This document shows, piece after piece, positions 15,839-24,589 of a stretch of 64,000 nucleotides of DNA. How positions within the stretch are numbered: the stretch's first letter is position 1; every line of letters begins with the position of its first letter. Origin of the DNA: Haladaptatus sp. ZSTT2 (GTDB lineage Archaea; Halobacteriota; Halobacteria; Halobacteriales; Halococcaceae). The notes beneath the pieces were generated by a model. The model saw only the letters and a program-made list of their open reading frames with translations, made no database searches and was not told the origin of the DNA. A program made the position numbers and the translations under genes. Location of the stretch: NCBI RefSeq assembly GCF_037081775.1, contig NZ_JBAMHQ010000002.1:340259-404258 (forward strand), in the 5' to 3' direction.

Positions 15839-17934
15839 GGTTCCCTCCGCAGTTGAATCGCACCGTTCTGTAACACCGTCGCCGTCCAGCCCGGATTGAT
15901 GACGACTGTGCTGTCGAACTCGTCAACGATGGCTGGGCCGTCTATGACGTTCCCTGCGGTCAATTCGTCGCGGTCGTAGCGCGGGACGGTCAGTTCATCA
16001 GGTGCCGCAGAATCACCGAAGAACACCGTCGTTTCAGTTGTCTGTGCGTCGCTTGGGTCTTCGCCGCCTTCATCGACTGGCTTTGGTTCATAGGAGTGAA
16101 TATCCCCGATGGCGGTCACGCGCATATTGAGCAGGACCACCGGGTCGGCCTCGAAGTAGTGACCGTACTCGGCTTCGTGTTTCTGCTCGAACTTCTCGCG
16201 CATGCGCTCGTGCCAGTCGCCGTCGGTCGAATCGAACTCGATACTCAACTCGTAGCCTTGGCCTTCGTACAGACAGTCGATTGTCCGCTCGAACTGCCAG
16301 TGAGACTCGTCGATTTCGTCGCGTTCGAGTTGCTCGCGGCCGTTCGCTTCGAGTCGGTCGAACGCCTCGTCGATGTACTCTGTGGACACGGTTTCGAGTC
16401 GCTGACTCACGGTTTGCTGGAAGTCGTATTTGACGTTCCCCGTGAGCAGGCCACGCGCGGAGGCGATGCCGGGTGACGGTGGAATGAGGACGGTCGAAAC
16501 TTCGAGTTCCTCTGCGATGCTCGCCGCGTGCATTGGTCCTGCGCCGCCGAAGGCGACAATCGTGTACTCGCGTGGGTCGTATCCGCGCTGGACGGTCTGT
16601 TCGCGAATCGCCCGGTACATGTTCGTGTTCGCCACTTCGAGCGTGGCGAGGGCGGCGTGTTCTGGCGTCTCGAAGCGCGACTGGTCGACGCGCTCACACA
16701 GCTGTGTCTGGATGGCGTTCACCGCGAGCTTCTTGTCGATGTCGAGGTTGCCGCCGAGGAAGGCGTCGGGGTCGATGCGGCCGAGTGTGAGTTGTGCGTC
16801 GGTCGTCGTTGGCTGGTCGTTGCCCAGTCCGTAACACACCGGTCCAGGGTCTGCACCCGCGCTTTTCGGGCCGACGTTGAAGCCCATCGCGCCGTCGAAC
16901 CAGGCGATTGACCCACCACCCGCCCCAATTGTAGCGATATCGAGCATCGGGACGATGGCCGGATAGCCACCGACCATGCTGTCGCGGGGGTCACGTTCGA
17001 GGACGCGACCCGGAACCACGGAGATGTCCGCGCTCGTCCCGCCCATGTCGAGCATGATGAGATTTGGCTGGTCGACGGACTTTCCTTCGAACTCAGCCGA
17101 AAGCACCCCGGCGGCCGGGCCGGAGACGAGTGTCGTCACTGGCTGTTCGGCCACATTCTGGAGGCTCGCCATCCCGCCGTTCGACTGCATGATGAGGATT
17201 TCTGCGTCGAAGCCTTCCTCAGTGAGTCGGTCTTGGAGGCGTGAGAGATACGTGGACATCACGGGTGCGAGGCGGGCGTTAATCGCCGTGGTCGTAAAGC
17301 GCTCGAACTCACGGAACTGTGAGATGACTTCGTGAGACGTCGAGACGAACAGGTCGGGATAGTGTTCCTCGATGAGTTCCTTCGTCCGCGCCTCGTGGGC
17401 AGAATTCAGGTATGAATGGAGGTAGCAGACGGCGACCGATTCGACGCCGTCGGCCACGAGTTCTTCGACTGCGGTCAAAACCTCATCTTCGTCAAGCGGG
17501 GTGACCACGTCACCAGGTGGATGGATTCGCTCTGTGACTTCCTTTCGGTGGCGTCGTTCGACGATGGGTTGTTCTTGCCACTGAATCGTTTGCTGCAGCG
17601 AGAAGCTGTGTGGCTTGCGGTGACGTCCGATGTGGAGGATGTCTCTGAACCCACGCGTCGTGAGCATTCCGGTCGTCGCACCTTCGTGTTCCAAAAGCGC
17701 ATTCGTTGCGACGGTCGTTCCGTGAAGAATCTGGTCGACTTCGCCCGGTTCGATGCCCGCGAGCTTGCAGATTTCAACGATGCCAGTCACCGTCGATTTC
17801 GACGGGTCGGTTGTAGACGGTGTTTTATAGATAAATTCGTCCTCGTCCGTGACAAGGATGACGTCAGTGTTCGTCCCACCAACGTCCACCCCGATGCGTA
17901 CACTGGCGAGGCTACTACTGGTACTGCTTGACAT
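15835..17934 (-). CDS. hyuA: Hydantoinase A / oxoprolinase family protein (first pair)
   Basis: 699 residues from ATG at 17934; ATG at 17940 is equally possible, and a longer frame reaches 18054. A TTATG element about 32 nt upstream supports the short form. Actin/hexokinase-like ATP fold: GVDVGGTNTDVIL near 15-27, GTTVATNALLEHEGATTG, MQSNGGMAS, DMGGTSADISV, GAGGGSIAWFD and FGGAGPMHAASIAEEL. HyuA binds ATP and phosphorylates the amide oxygen of the ring before HyuB completes hydrolysis. Divergent from the GNAT gene. It is only distantly similar to the second HyuA at 30104, so the two pairs probably take different substrates. Confidence 0.93.
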   Translation of the reverse strand: MSSSTSSSLASVRIGVDVGGTNTDVILVTDEDEFIYKTPSTTDPSKSTVTGIVEICKLAGIEPGEVDQILHGTTVATNALLEHEGATTGMLTTRGFRDILHIGRHRKPHSFSLQQTIQWQEQPIVERRHRKEVTERIHPPGDVVTPLDEDEVLTAVEELVADGVESVAVCYLHSYLNSAHEARTKELIEEHYPDLFVSTSHEVISQFREFERFTTTAINARLAPVMSTYLSRLQDRLTEEGFDAEILIMQSNGGMASLQNVAEQPVTTLVSGPAAGVLSAEFEGKSVDQPNLIMLDMGGTSADISVVPGRVLERDPRDSMVGGYPAIVPMLDIATIGAGGGSIAWFDGAMGFNVGPKSAGADPGPVCYGLGNDQPTTTDAQLTLGRIDPDAFLGGNLDIDKKLAVNAIQTQLCERVDQSRFETPEHAALATLEVANTNMYRAIREQTVQRGYDPREYTIVAFGGAGPMHAASIAEELEVSTVLIPPSPGIASARGLLTGNVKYDFQQTVSQRLETVSTEYIDEAFDRLEANGREQLERDEIDESHWQFERTIDCLYEGQGYELSIEFDSTDGDWHERMREKFEQKHEAEYGHYFEADPVVLLNMRVTAIGDIHSYEPKPVDEGGEDPSDAQTTETTVFFGDSAAPDELTVPRYDRDELTAGNVIDGPAIVDEFDSTVVINPGWTATVLQNGAIQLRREP

Positions 17935-18093
17935 ACACATACCCACCTTATCGGTCATCCACATAATCGTTTCTCCCCGGGTGATGACACGTCTACCCGC
18001 TCCGCACGGGTTTTTCGTGGAGAACCGTCTCCGCCCGGAACCCCAGACGACCATTTATGTCGTGGTGTCGTGTCGGTACTATCGTGAGCCACC

Positions 18094-18528
18094 ATGCCAG
18101 AGACGACTGTAACTGAACTCACGACGGAAGTAGAGTGGCGCGCCGCCTACCCCGTCATGGCCGAACTCAGACCGATACCCGAAGAACAGTACATGACCTA
18201 CCTGCGAACCATGGCCGACGAGGGGTATCGCCTGTTCGGATTGTTCGAAGGCGACGATCTGCTCGCGGTCGGCGGTGTACGGATTTCAACGACGTTCTAT
18301 CACGGTTCGCACATCTGGGTGTACGACCTCGTAACCCGCGAAGACCGCCGGTCTGAGGGTCACGGCGAGACACTGTTGGCGCACTTAGAGCAATGGGGCG
18401 CAGACCGTGGCTGTGCAGTCATCGAGTTGGCATCCGGTCTCTGGCGCGACGACGCCCACCGATTTTACGAAAACAGGATGGACTACGAGCGCTACTGCTA
18501 CACCTTCAAAAAAGACTTACACGAATAA
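18094..18528 (+). CDS. GNAT family N-acetyltransferase
   Basis: 144 residues, a single acetyltransferase domain. The acetyl-CoA pyrophosphate loop is visible as RRSEGHGETLL (about 89-99), following beta strand HIWVYDLVT, with a C-terminal FYENRMDYERYCYTF motif typical of GNATs. Substrate unknown. It stands alone between the HyuA gene (divergent) and the UspA gene 76 bp downstream. Confidence 0.9.
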   Translation: MPETTVTELTTEVEWRAAYPVMAELRPIPEEQYMTYLRTMADEGYRLFGLFEGDDLLAVGGVRISTTFYHGSHIWVYDLVTREDRRSEGHGETLLAHLEQWGADRGCAVIELASGLWRDDAHRFYENRMDYERYCYTFKKDLHE

Positions 18529-18604
18529 CACGACTCTCCGATATTTGGTAGCGTTTCCCGTGGGCACCTTTATCATGTAGTTCTGCCAACTTGGTGGCAG
18601 ACAG

Positions 18605-19039
18605 ATGATTGAGCGAATTCTCATCGCCGTCGGTGAAGAGCGCATGAATATCGAGGAACTGACCGAGCGCGCGGTCGAAATTGCGGCCGCGTTCAACGCG
18701 CACGTCACGCTGTTGCGGGTGTATTCAGAATCCGAGTTCAAACACCTCCTCTCCGACTTTAAGTACGACTCGGCAGACCCCTCCGATATGGCAAAACGAA
18801 ACACCGTGGTCAGCCAAGCCGCGCGCATTGTGAGTGACGCCGGGCTAGAGCGAACCGTCGTCGGCCTTGTTGGCAACCCGGCCCACGAAGTCGTCGACTA
18901 CGTCGATACCCACGACATCGACCATGTGTTCATCGGTGGCCGGAAACGGAGCCCGACCGGCAAGGCGCTGCTCGGGAGTACGAGCCAAGACATTATTCTC
19001 GGCCTTTCCGTTCCGTGTACCGTGTTCCAACTCGGCTAA
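18605..19039 (+). CDS. Universal stress protein (UspA) family
   Basis: 144 residues. It begins MIERILIAVGEE, the first strand of the Usp fold, and ends with the nucleotide-binding signature GGRKRSPTGKALLGSTS, matching G-2x-G-9x-G(S/T) of ATP-binding Usps. Haloarchaea carry many paralogues; in catabolic islands they often neighbour transporters, as here with the ABC ATPase gene 109 bp downstream. A regulatory role for the transporter is only suggestion. Confidence 0.9.
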   Translation: MIERILIAVGEERMNIEELTERAVEIAAAFNAHVTLLRVYSESEFKHLLSDFKYDSADPSDMAKRNTVVSQAARIVSDAGLERTVVGLVGNPAHEVVDYVDTHDIDHVFIGGRKRSPTGKALLGSTSQDIILGLSVPCTVFQLG

Positions 19040-19147
19040 TCGCGCGTCTGCAGGCGGATTGCTCCCCGTTGACCCACTCACATTCTTCAGATAATTGTCT
19101 GAAATTTGTCCCAAAACATTAAAGCCACTGTTGGCGATTCACCAATC

Positions 19148-20296
19148 ATGAGTGCGCTTAGCAAAGGCGAGGATATCATTTCCATCTCCTCACTCGAAAA
19201 GTCCTTTGCAAACGAACAAGTACTACGGGGAATCGATTTCACCGTCAAACCCGGCGAGTTCTGTGTCGTCGTTGGACCGAGTGGCAGTGGAAAATCGACC
19301 CTGCTCAAATCGATTGCAGGCGTCGTTTCGTTCGACAACGGCTCGATTCGTCTCGACGGCGAGAATGTCGACGACGTGCCCGTCGAAGACCGAAATCTGG
19401 GCTACGTGTTCCAAGACTTCGAAGAACGGCTCTTTCCGCACATGACCGTTGGCGAAAACGTCGCGTTCGGGCTTCACCAATCGGACGAGTCGTTTTCCGA
19501 GGCCGAGATTGACGAAAAGATAGACGAGGTCCTCGACATGCTCGCCATCGGTGAAACCAAAAACAGCAAGCCCTCAGAGCTGAGTGGTGGCCAACAACAG
19601 CGCGTCGAACTCGCCCGTCAGCTTGTCCGTGAGTGTGACGTGATGCTCTTAGACGACCCGCTTGCAGACCTTGACTACAAGCTGCAAAAGCGCATGGAGT
19701 TGGAGATGCGCCGCATCCACGAGTCCATGGGGAGTACGTTCGTCTACGTGACCCACAACCAGGACCAGGCGCTCAAGCTCGCGGACAAACTCGTGGTGAT
19801 GAACCACGGGATGATAGAGCAAGTCGGGACGCCTGACGAAGTGTACCGCCGCCCCGAAACCGCCTTCGTTGGCCGGTTTATCGGTGACTCGAACCCGCTG
19901 CTCGGAACCGTCCGTGAAACCACCGCGACACATACCGTCGTCGACACGCCACAGGGCGACGTAGTCGCTGAGGCACACAACGGCCCGTTCCCCGATGGCA
20001 CCGAGACGATGGTGCTCATCCGCCCGGAGAATATCACCATCGGCAACGAAGCCGCAACGAAGGAAAACACGTTCGCCGCAACTGTCGTCGGCAGAACCTA
20101 CACGGGCGAGGAAACGGAGTTCAGTGTCTCGATTGGCGAGGATACAGAAGAGTTCCAGATTGTCGTGACCGGCAACGTCCCGCTCGAAGCGATTGGCGAC
20201 CAGACGACGATTGGCTGGGACGCCACAGACGCCATCGCCTACGATACGCTGAGCGTAGTCGATACCGTGACCGTCGATGACCTGATGGAGGTGTAA
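19148..20296 (+). CDS. ABC importer ATPase 1 (PotA-type, degenerate Walker B)
   Basis: 382 residues from ATG at 19148; a TTG start at 19106 would read through the TATA-like ACATTAAAG, so the ATG is preferred. Walker A GPSGSGKST at 43-51, signature LSGGQQQR, then Walker B LLDDPLADLD in which the catalytic glutamate is Asp (residue 170), and a switch region THNQDQ instead of THDQ. The C-terminal part (about 240-382) is a TOBE-like regulatory domain. It follows the PotA/spermidine importer pattern. The next gene is a second ATPase two bases away with a normal Walker B, so the pair probably forms an asymmetric heterodimer beneath the permeases at 25432 and 29148. Confidence 0.92.
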   Translation: MSALSKGEDIISISSLEKSFANEQVLRGIDFTVKPGEFCVVVGPSGSGKSTLLKSIAGVVSFDNGSIRLDGENVDDVPVEDRNLGYVFQDFEERLFPHMTVGENVAFGLHQSDESFSEAEIDEKIDEVLDMLAIGETKNSKPSELSGGQQQRVELARQLVRECDVMLLDDPLADLDYKLQKRMELEMRRIHESMGSTFVYVTHNQDQALKLADKLVVMNHGMIEQVGTPDEVYRRPETAFVGRFIGDSNPLLGTVRETTATHTVVDTPQGDVVAEAHNGPFPDGTETMVLIRPENITIGNEAATKENTFAATVVGRTYTGEETEFSVSIGEDTEEFQIVVTGNVPLEAIGDQTTIGWDATDAIAYDTLSVVDTVTVDDLMEV

Positions 20297-20298
20297 TC

Positions 20299-21489
20299 GT
20301 GTCCAACACAAATCTCGAAAATCAACCGCACGCAAGTACCGCCGAAGACCGTTCTGACGTACTCCGAGTCGAAGACCTGACGAAAATTTACCCCGATGGG
20401 ACGCTCGCTGTCGACAGCATCTCCTTTAGCATCAAAGAGGGCGACTTCTGTGTCGTCATCGGCCCCTCTGGCTGTGGGAAATCGACCACGCTCCACTCGC
20501 TTGTCGGGAAGATCAAGCCAACCGAAGGCAGCGTCATCTTAGACGGCAAGGACATCACGAACACGCCAACGTACCACCGCGACATCGGCCTCGTGTTCCA
20601 GGATTTCCAGCTGTTCCCCCACCTCACCGTGGCCGAGAACGTCGTCTACGGCTTAAAACGGATGAAGCTCACAGAGGACGTCATCGACGAACGGCTCGAA
20701 AACGTCCTCGAGATGATGCAGCTCCACGAACTGCGCGACCGCCAGCCCCGCGAACTCTCCGCCGGGCAGAAACAGCGCGTTGCCCTCGCCCGCAGTCTGG
20801 TGCTCGAACCGAAGCTGCTGTTGCTCGACGAGCCGCTTGGCGACATGGACTACAAACTCCAAAAGAAAATGGAGCGCGAGCTGCTGCGCATCCACCGCGA
20901 ACTCGACACCACCTTCGTCTACGTGACCCACGACCAGACCCAAGCGATGCGGCTCGCAGACCAAATCGTGGTCATGAACGGCGGGAAAATCGAGCACTCC
21001 GGGCCGGTCGATGAAGTGTACAACAGACCGAACACCGCGTTCGTCGCGGCGTTCGTCGGAGACTCGAACCTGTTCGATGGCGAACTCGTCGCGCTCTCAG
21101 ACGACGAAACCCGTGCGACCATCAAGACCAAACTTGGCGAGTTCACGGTGAGCACCGACAACCTCGAATCCGAGCCGAGTTCGCTCGTCGGCAAGCGCGT
21201 TCCGTTCGCCGTGCGTCCACAGTACCTCTCGCTCGACGATAAAGCCGAGAACACCATCGAGTGTGCGGTCAAAGACGTGCTCTACCAGTCTGGCTCCGGT
21301 ACGCAGATGATTCTCACTGCGACGACCGAGGAGGGAGAAACCGAGGAGATTCAGTTAAAATCCGAGGAGAAGCTCACCGTTGACAGCGACCGGGTGACGG
21401 TTGGCTGGGACGCAGCAAACACCATCATCTTAGAACGGACGAGCGTGTTAGAAGACATCGACCTCGAAACCGACATCCTCGGCAAGTAA
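20299..21489 (+). CDS. ABC importer ATPase 2 (PotA-type, intact Walker B)
   Basis: 396 residues from a GTG start at 20299, two bases after ATPase 1. Walker A GPSGCGKST at 55-63, signature LSAGQKQR (Ala replaces the second position's Gly), Walker B LLLLDEPLGDMD with E178, switch histidine in THDQTQAM, and a C-terminal TOBE-like domain. It has everything needed to hydrolyse ATP. Its slightly altered signature complements the altered Walker B of ATPase 1: one composite site would be fully consensus and the other degenerate. It energises uptake of a polyamine-like or other nitrogenous substrate. Confidence 0.92.
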   Translation: MSNTNLENQPHASTAEDRSDVLRVEDLTKIYPDGTLAVDSISFSIKEGDFCVVIGPSGCGKSTTLHSLVGKIKPTEGSVILDGKDITNTPTYHRDIGLVFQDFQLFPHLTVAENVVYGLKRMKLTEDVIDERLENVLEMMQLHELRDRQPRELSAGQKQRVALARSLVLEPKLLLLDEPLGDMDYKLQKKMERELLRIHRELDTTFVYVTHDQTQAMRLADQIVVMNGGKIEHSGPVDEVYNRPNTAFVAAFVGDSNLFDGELVALSDDETRATIKTKLGEFTVSTDNLESEPSSLVGKRVPFAVRPQYLSLDDKAENTIECAVKDVLYQSGSGTQMILTATTEEGETEEIQLKSEEKLTVDSDRVTVGWDAANTIILERTSVLEDIDLETDILGK

Positions 21490-21604
21490 CTGGCAGCCGG
21501 CGGACGGTTTTCGACTGGATTTTATCAATCGCGTTTCAGGTGAGACGCGACGTGCGTGCTAACCGTACACAAATACTTATTGCGCACTTCTGAGAGTGTC
21601 TACT

Positions 21605-22840
21605 ATGCCAGTAACACTGGACCGCGAGCGATTTGTTGCGACGATGAAAGAGCAAGCACAAATCGGGGGGACCGAGGGCGGTGGGCTTCACCGGCTAGCG
21701 CTTTCTGATGAGGACAAGGAGATTCGTGACTGGTTTGCAGCACAGATGGACGCAGAGGGACTCGAAACGCGGGTAGACGAGTTCGGGAATATGTTCGGTC
21801 GACGTAAAGGAACCGACCCCGATGCAAAGCCTGTGCTCGTCGGCTCGCACCTCGACTCCCAGCCCTATGGCGGGATTTACGACGGTGCAATGGGCGTGAT
21901 TGCCGCGCTCGAACTCGTCCGAACGTTGAACGAACACGACATCGAGACCGAACACCCCATCGAAATCGTGAACTGGACCAACGAGGAAGGCTCTCGCTTC
22001 CAGCCCGCGATGCAGGGCAGCGGCGTCTGGGCGGGGGCACACTCACTCGAAGAGGAGTACGCGAAAACCGATGCAGACGGTGCGGTGTTCGAAGAAGAAC
22101 TCGAACGGATTGGCTACAAAGGCGACGAGCCAGTCGAACCCCGCGAGGAGTACGAAGCCTACCTCGAACTCCACATCGAGCAAGGGCCGTACCTCGAAGA
22201 GAACGACAAAGACGTGGGCGTGGTCACTGGCATCGTCGGCTTCACGTGGGGCGGGCTGACCTTCCATGGCGACGCAGACCACTCCGGGCCGACGCCGATG
22301 CACTACCGCAAAGACGCGCTCGTCGCGGCCGCAGACGTCATCACACAAATTCGCCGGATTCCGGGTACGCTTGGCGACCGAACAGTTGGGACGGTCGGCT
22401 ACGTCGATGTCAAGCCCAACTCCATCAACATCATCCCGGACGAAGTCACCATCACGTGGGGCTTCAGAGACCCCGACGACGAAATCGTCGAAGAGGCGTT
22501 CCAGCGCGTCCTGCAGGAAGCAGAGTGGGCCGCAGAGCGCGAGGGCGTCGAGTGGGAGTGGAACGAGCGAATGCGCGCCCCGAGCGTCACGTTCTCGGAC
22601 AAGTGCGTCGATGCAGTCCAAGAAGCCGCAGACGACCTCGAACTCGATAGCATGCGCATCTTCAGCGGGGCGGGCCACGACGCGACCCACCTCCACAGCG
22701 TGTGTGACACGGCGATGGTGTTCTCGGTGAGCGAAAACGGCAAGAGCCACAACGAGAGCGAGTACACGAGTTGGGACGACTGCTACTCCGCAGCCTCGAC
22801 GATTGTGAACGCGGCGGTCAAACTCGCCGGAGGTGAGTGA
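21605..22840 (+). CDS. M20 family N-carbamoyl-L-amino acid hydrolase / beta-ureidopropionase
   Basis: 411 residues from ATG at 21605, with TATA-like ATACTTATT about 30 nt upstream; a GTG three codons earlier is less likely. Bimetal motifs GSHLDSQPYGG (H82), IYDGAMG (D93), NWTNEEGSRF (E127, E128) and the dimerisation-domain GDADHSGPTPM, with GAGHDATHL near the C-terminus, are those of the hydantoinase/carbamoylase subgroup of M20. Reaction: N-carbamoyl amino acid or ureido acid to amino acid, CO2 and ammonia. It is the natural next step after the dihydropyrimidinase/hydantoinase-type enzymes in this island. Confidence 0.93.
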   Translation: MPVTLDRERFVATMKEQAQIGGTEGGGLHRLALSDEDKEIRDWFAAQMDAEGLETRVDEFGNMFGRRKGTDPDAKPVLVGSHLDSQPYGGIYDGAMGVIAALELVRTLNEHDIETEHPIEIVNWTNEEGSRFQPAMQGSGVWAGAHSLEEEYAKTDADGAVFEEELERIGYKGDEPVEPREEYEAYLELHIEQGPYLEENDKDVGVVTGIVGFTWGGLTFHGDADHSGPTPMHYRKDALVAAADVITQIRRIPGTLGDRTVGTVGYVDVKPNSINIIPDEVTITWGFRDPDDEIVEEAFQRVLQEAEWAAEREGVEWEWNERMRAPSVTFSDKCVDAVQEAADDLELDSMRIFSGAGHDATHLHSVCDTAMVFSVSENGKSHNESEYTSWDDCYSAASTIVNAAVKLAGGE

Positions 22841-22841
22841 T

Positions 22842-23879
22842 ATGAGCGACCCATCCTTCGACCGCCTCGCCATCTGGAACTGGGAGCGCCCGGACATCAA
22901 AGACGAAATCAAGTACGCGATGTACGCAGAGGACAAGGGGTTCGACACCGTTTGGCAGGGCGAATCTCGCCTTGTCCGCGACGCGATGACCGTCATGGGG
23001 GCGTACACCCAGATGACAGACACCATCAAGTTCGCGCCGGGCGTGACCAACTGCTATACGCGTAACGTCGCGCTCATGGCCCAAACGTTCTCGACGCTGG
23101 ATGAACTCTCCGGCGGCCGCGCGATGCTCGGCATCGGCGCGTGGTGGGACCCCCTTGCGAGCAAGGTGGGCATCGACCGCAAGAACCCGCTTCGCTACAT
23201 GTGGGAGTACTGCACCGTCTTGCGCAAACTGCTGGACTTGGAGAACGTCACCTACGACGGGCAGTTCATCGACGTAGACGACATCGAACTCGACCTAGTC
23301 CGGGCGAACGCAGACAAGCGCAACGTGCCCATCTACATCGGTGCGACCGGGCTGACGATGAACAAGATGTCCGGCGAACTCACCGGCCTCGGCGTCGTCG
23401 ATGGGGTGTTCATGAACTACCTCATCCCGCCGTCACACAACGAGTTGGCGTTAGAGCAGCTGAAAATCGGCGTCGAAAAACAGGGCGGCACCCTTGATGA
23501 CGTGGATTGTCCACAGCTCATCGCCGTCTCGATGGACGAAGACCGCGACGTGGCCATCGACAACGCCCGCGGCCTCGTGACCCAGTACATCGGTCAACAG
23601 CCGCACATCCGCAAGGCGTGCGGTATCGACCCCGAACTCGGCGATCAGGTCTCAGAGGAACTCGGTGGCTGGCCCGCGAACGCCGAAGACATCGAGCGCG
23701 CGAGTCGCCTCGTCTCGGACGACGTGGTGACGAACATCGTCGCCGCCGGGACGCCAGAAGACTGCATCGAAAAGGTCGGCGAGTACTGCGACGCAGGCTG
23801 TACCGAACCTGCACTCTACTCACTCGGACCGAACGTCGAGGAAGTCATCGACGTGTTCGCAGAGTTCAAAGCGAACTAA
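22842..23879 (+). CDS. LLM-class F420-dependent oxidoreductase (Mer-like)
   Basis: 345 residues, one base after the M20 gene stop, so cotranscribed. TIM-barrel luciferase-like features: MYAEDKGFDTVWQGES, MTVMGAYTQMTDTIKFAPGVTNCYTRN, TLDELSGGRAMLGIGAWWDP and the C-terminal VAAGTPEDCIEKVGEY. Haloarchaeal members annotated as methylenetetrahydromethanopterin reductase-like use F420 or FMN. The substrate is not evident. In this operon it may reduce or oxidise a ring or side chain of the imported compound. Confidence 0.9.
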   Translation: MSDPSFDRLAIWNWERPDIKDEIKYAMYAEDKGFDTVWQGESRLVRDAMTVMGAYTQMTDTIKFAPGVTNCYTRNVALMAQTFSTLDELSGGRAMLGIGAWWDPLASKVGIDRKNPLRYMWEYCTVLRKLLDLENVTYDGQFIDVDDIELDLVRANADKRNVPIYIGATGLTMNKMSGELTGLGVVDGVFMNYLIPPSHNELALEQLKIGVEKQGGTLDDVDCPQLIAVSMDEDRDVAIDNARGLVTQYIGQQPHIRKACGIDPELGDQVSEELGGWPANAEDIERASRLVSDDVVTNIVAAGTPEDCIEKVGEYCDAGCTEPALYSLGPNVEEVIDVFAEFKAN

Positions 23880-23883
23880 CGAC

Positions 23884-24507
23884 TCACGCTTTTTCGAGGT
23901 ACGAAACGACTTCTTCGACCGGCCGGACATCCGCGTACTTTGCGTTCATGTCGAACAGGTTGGCGTCGTGTTGTGGCGTAGACCGGTCACCGACTGCTTC
24001 TGCCGGGACGATTGTGCGGTAGCCGTGGGCACAGGCATCGACCACGGAGGCCCGGATACACCCGCTCGTCGTACACCCGGTCACAATGAGCGTATCGACA
24101 CCCCACGCGACGAGCATCGAGGCGAGTTCGGTTTCGTGAAAGCCGCTCGCTTGCCGCTTGTCGAGGACGTGGTCTGTCTCTGCAACGTCGAGGCGGTCGT
24201 CGAGTTCGACCCACTCACTGCCCGCCATGAGGGTATCGAGGCGGGGGATTTTCTCCTGCCAGATGCCCATGTCCGCACACGACGGGTGTGAACTCACGAT
24301 TCGAGTGTACACCACGGGTACGTCGCGGGCGTGGGCCGCTTCAAGGAGCGTGTTCGTGCGTTCGACGACCCCAGTGAGGTCGCCCCCGAGTGGGTTCTCC
24401 TCGTCGGTGAAGCCTTTCTGTAAATCGACCACGAGCAGGGCGGGCGTCTCGCCGTAGCCGACGCTCGTGTCCATACTGGCCCGTTCGTACACTGCTTGCT
24501 CGTCCAT
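23884..24507 (-). CDS. Isochorismatase-family cysteine hydrolase
   Basis: 207 residues from ATG at 24507, chosen from a longer open frame because a TATA-like AACTATCAC lies 25-34 nt upstream. Catalytic Asp in LLVVDLQKGF, Lys in VLDKRQASGF and the nucleophilic Cys in TGCTTSGCIRASV form the family triad. Relatives hydrolyse N-carbamoylsarcosine, nicotinamide, ureidoacrylate or biuret, all C-N bonds consistent with this island. It is convergent with the LLM gene (4-bp gap) and divergent from the SDR at 24590. Confidence 0.92.
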   Translation of the reverse strand: MDEQAVYERASMDTSVGYGETPALLVVDLQKGFTDEENPLGGDLTGVVERTNTLLEAAHARDVPVVYTRIVSSHPSCADMGIWQEKIPRLDTLMAGSEWVELDDRLDVAETDHVLDKRQASGFHETELASMLVAWGVDTLIVTGCTTSGCIRASVVDACAHGYRTIVPAEAVGDRSTPQHDANLFDMNAKYADVRPVEEVVSYLEKA

Positions 24508-24518
24508 ATGTGCTGTGT

Positions 24519-24533
24519 TCACGTACACCGTGA
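24519..24533. promoter_or_regulatory. 15-bp palindrome TCACGTACACCGTGA between divergent promoters
   Basis: A perfect inverted repeat (TCACG, 5-base centre, CGTGA) in the 82-bp divergent region between the isochorismatase-family and SDR genes, overlapping the TATA-to-start interval of the former. It differs from the TGTCAC palindrome. A local operator is plausible. Confidence 0.35.
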
Positions 24534-24589
24534 TAGTTCTTTCAGGGGGCGGAGAGAACACTTTTGACCCGACCGTGTGAGTATCCCGC

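Noticed and set aside
22043..23050. 335-codon minus-strand frame over the M20 and LLM genes
   Set aside because: Spans two well-supported plus-strand genes; composition (Arg/Cys-rich) is unlike haloarchaeal proteins.
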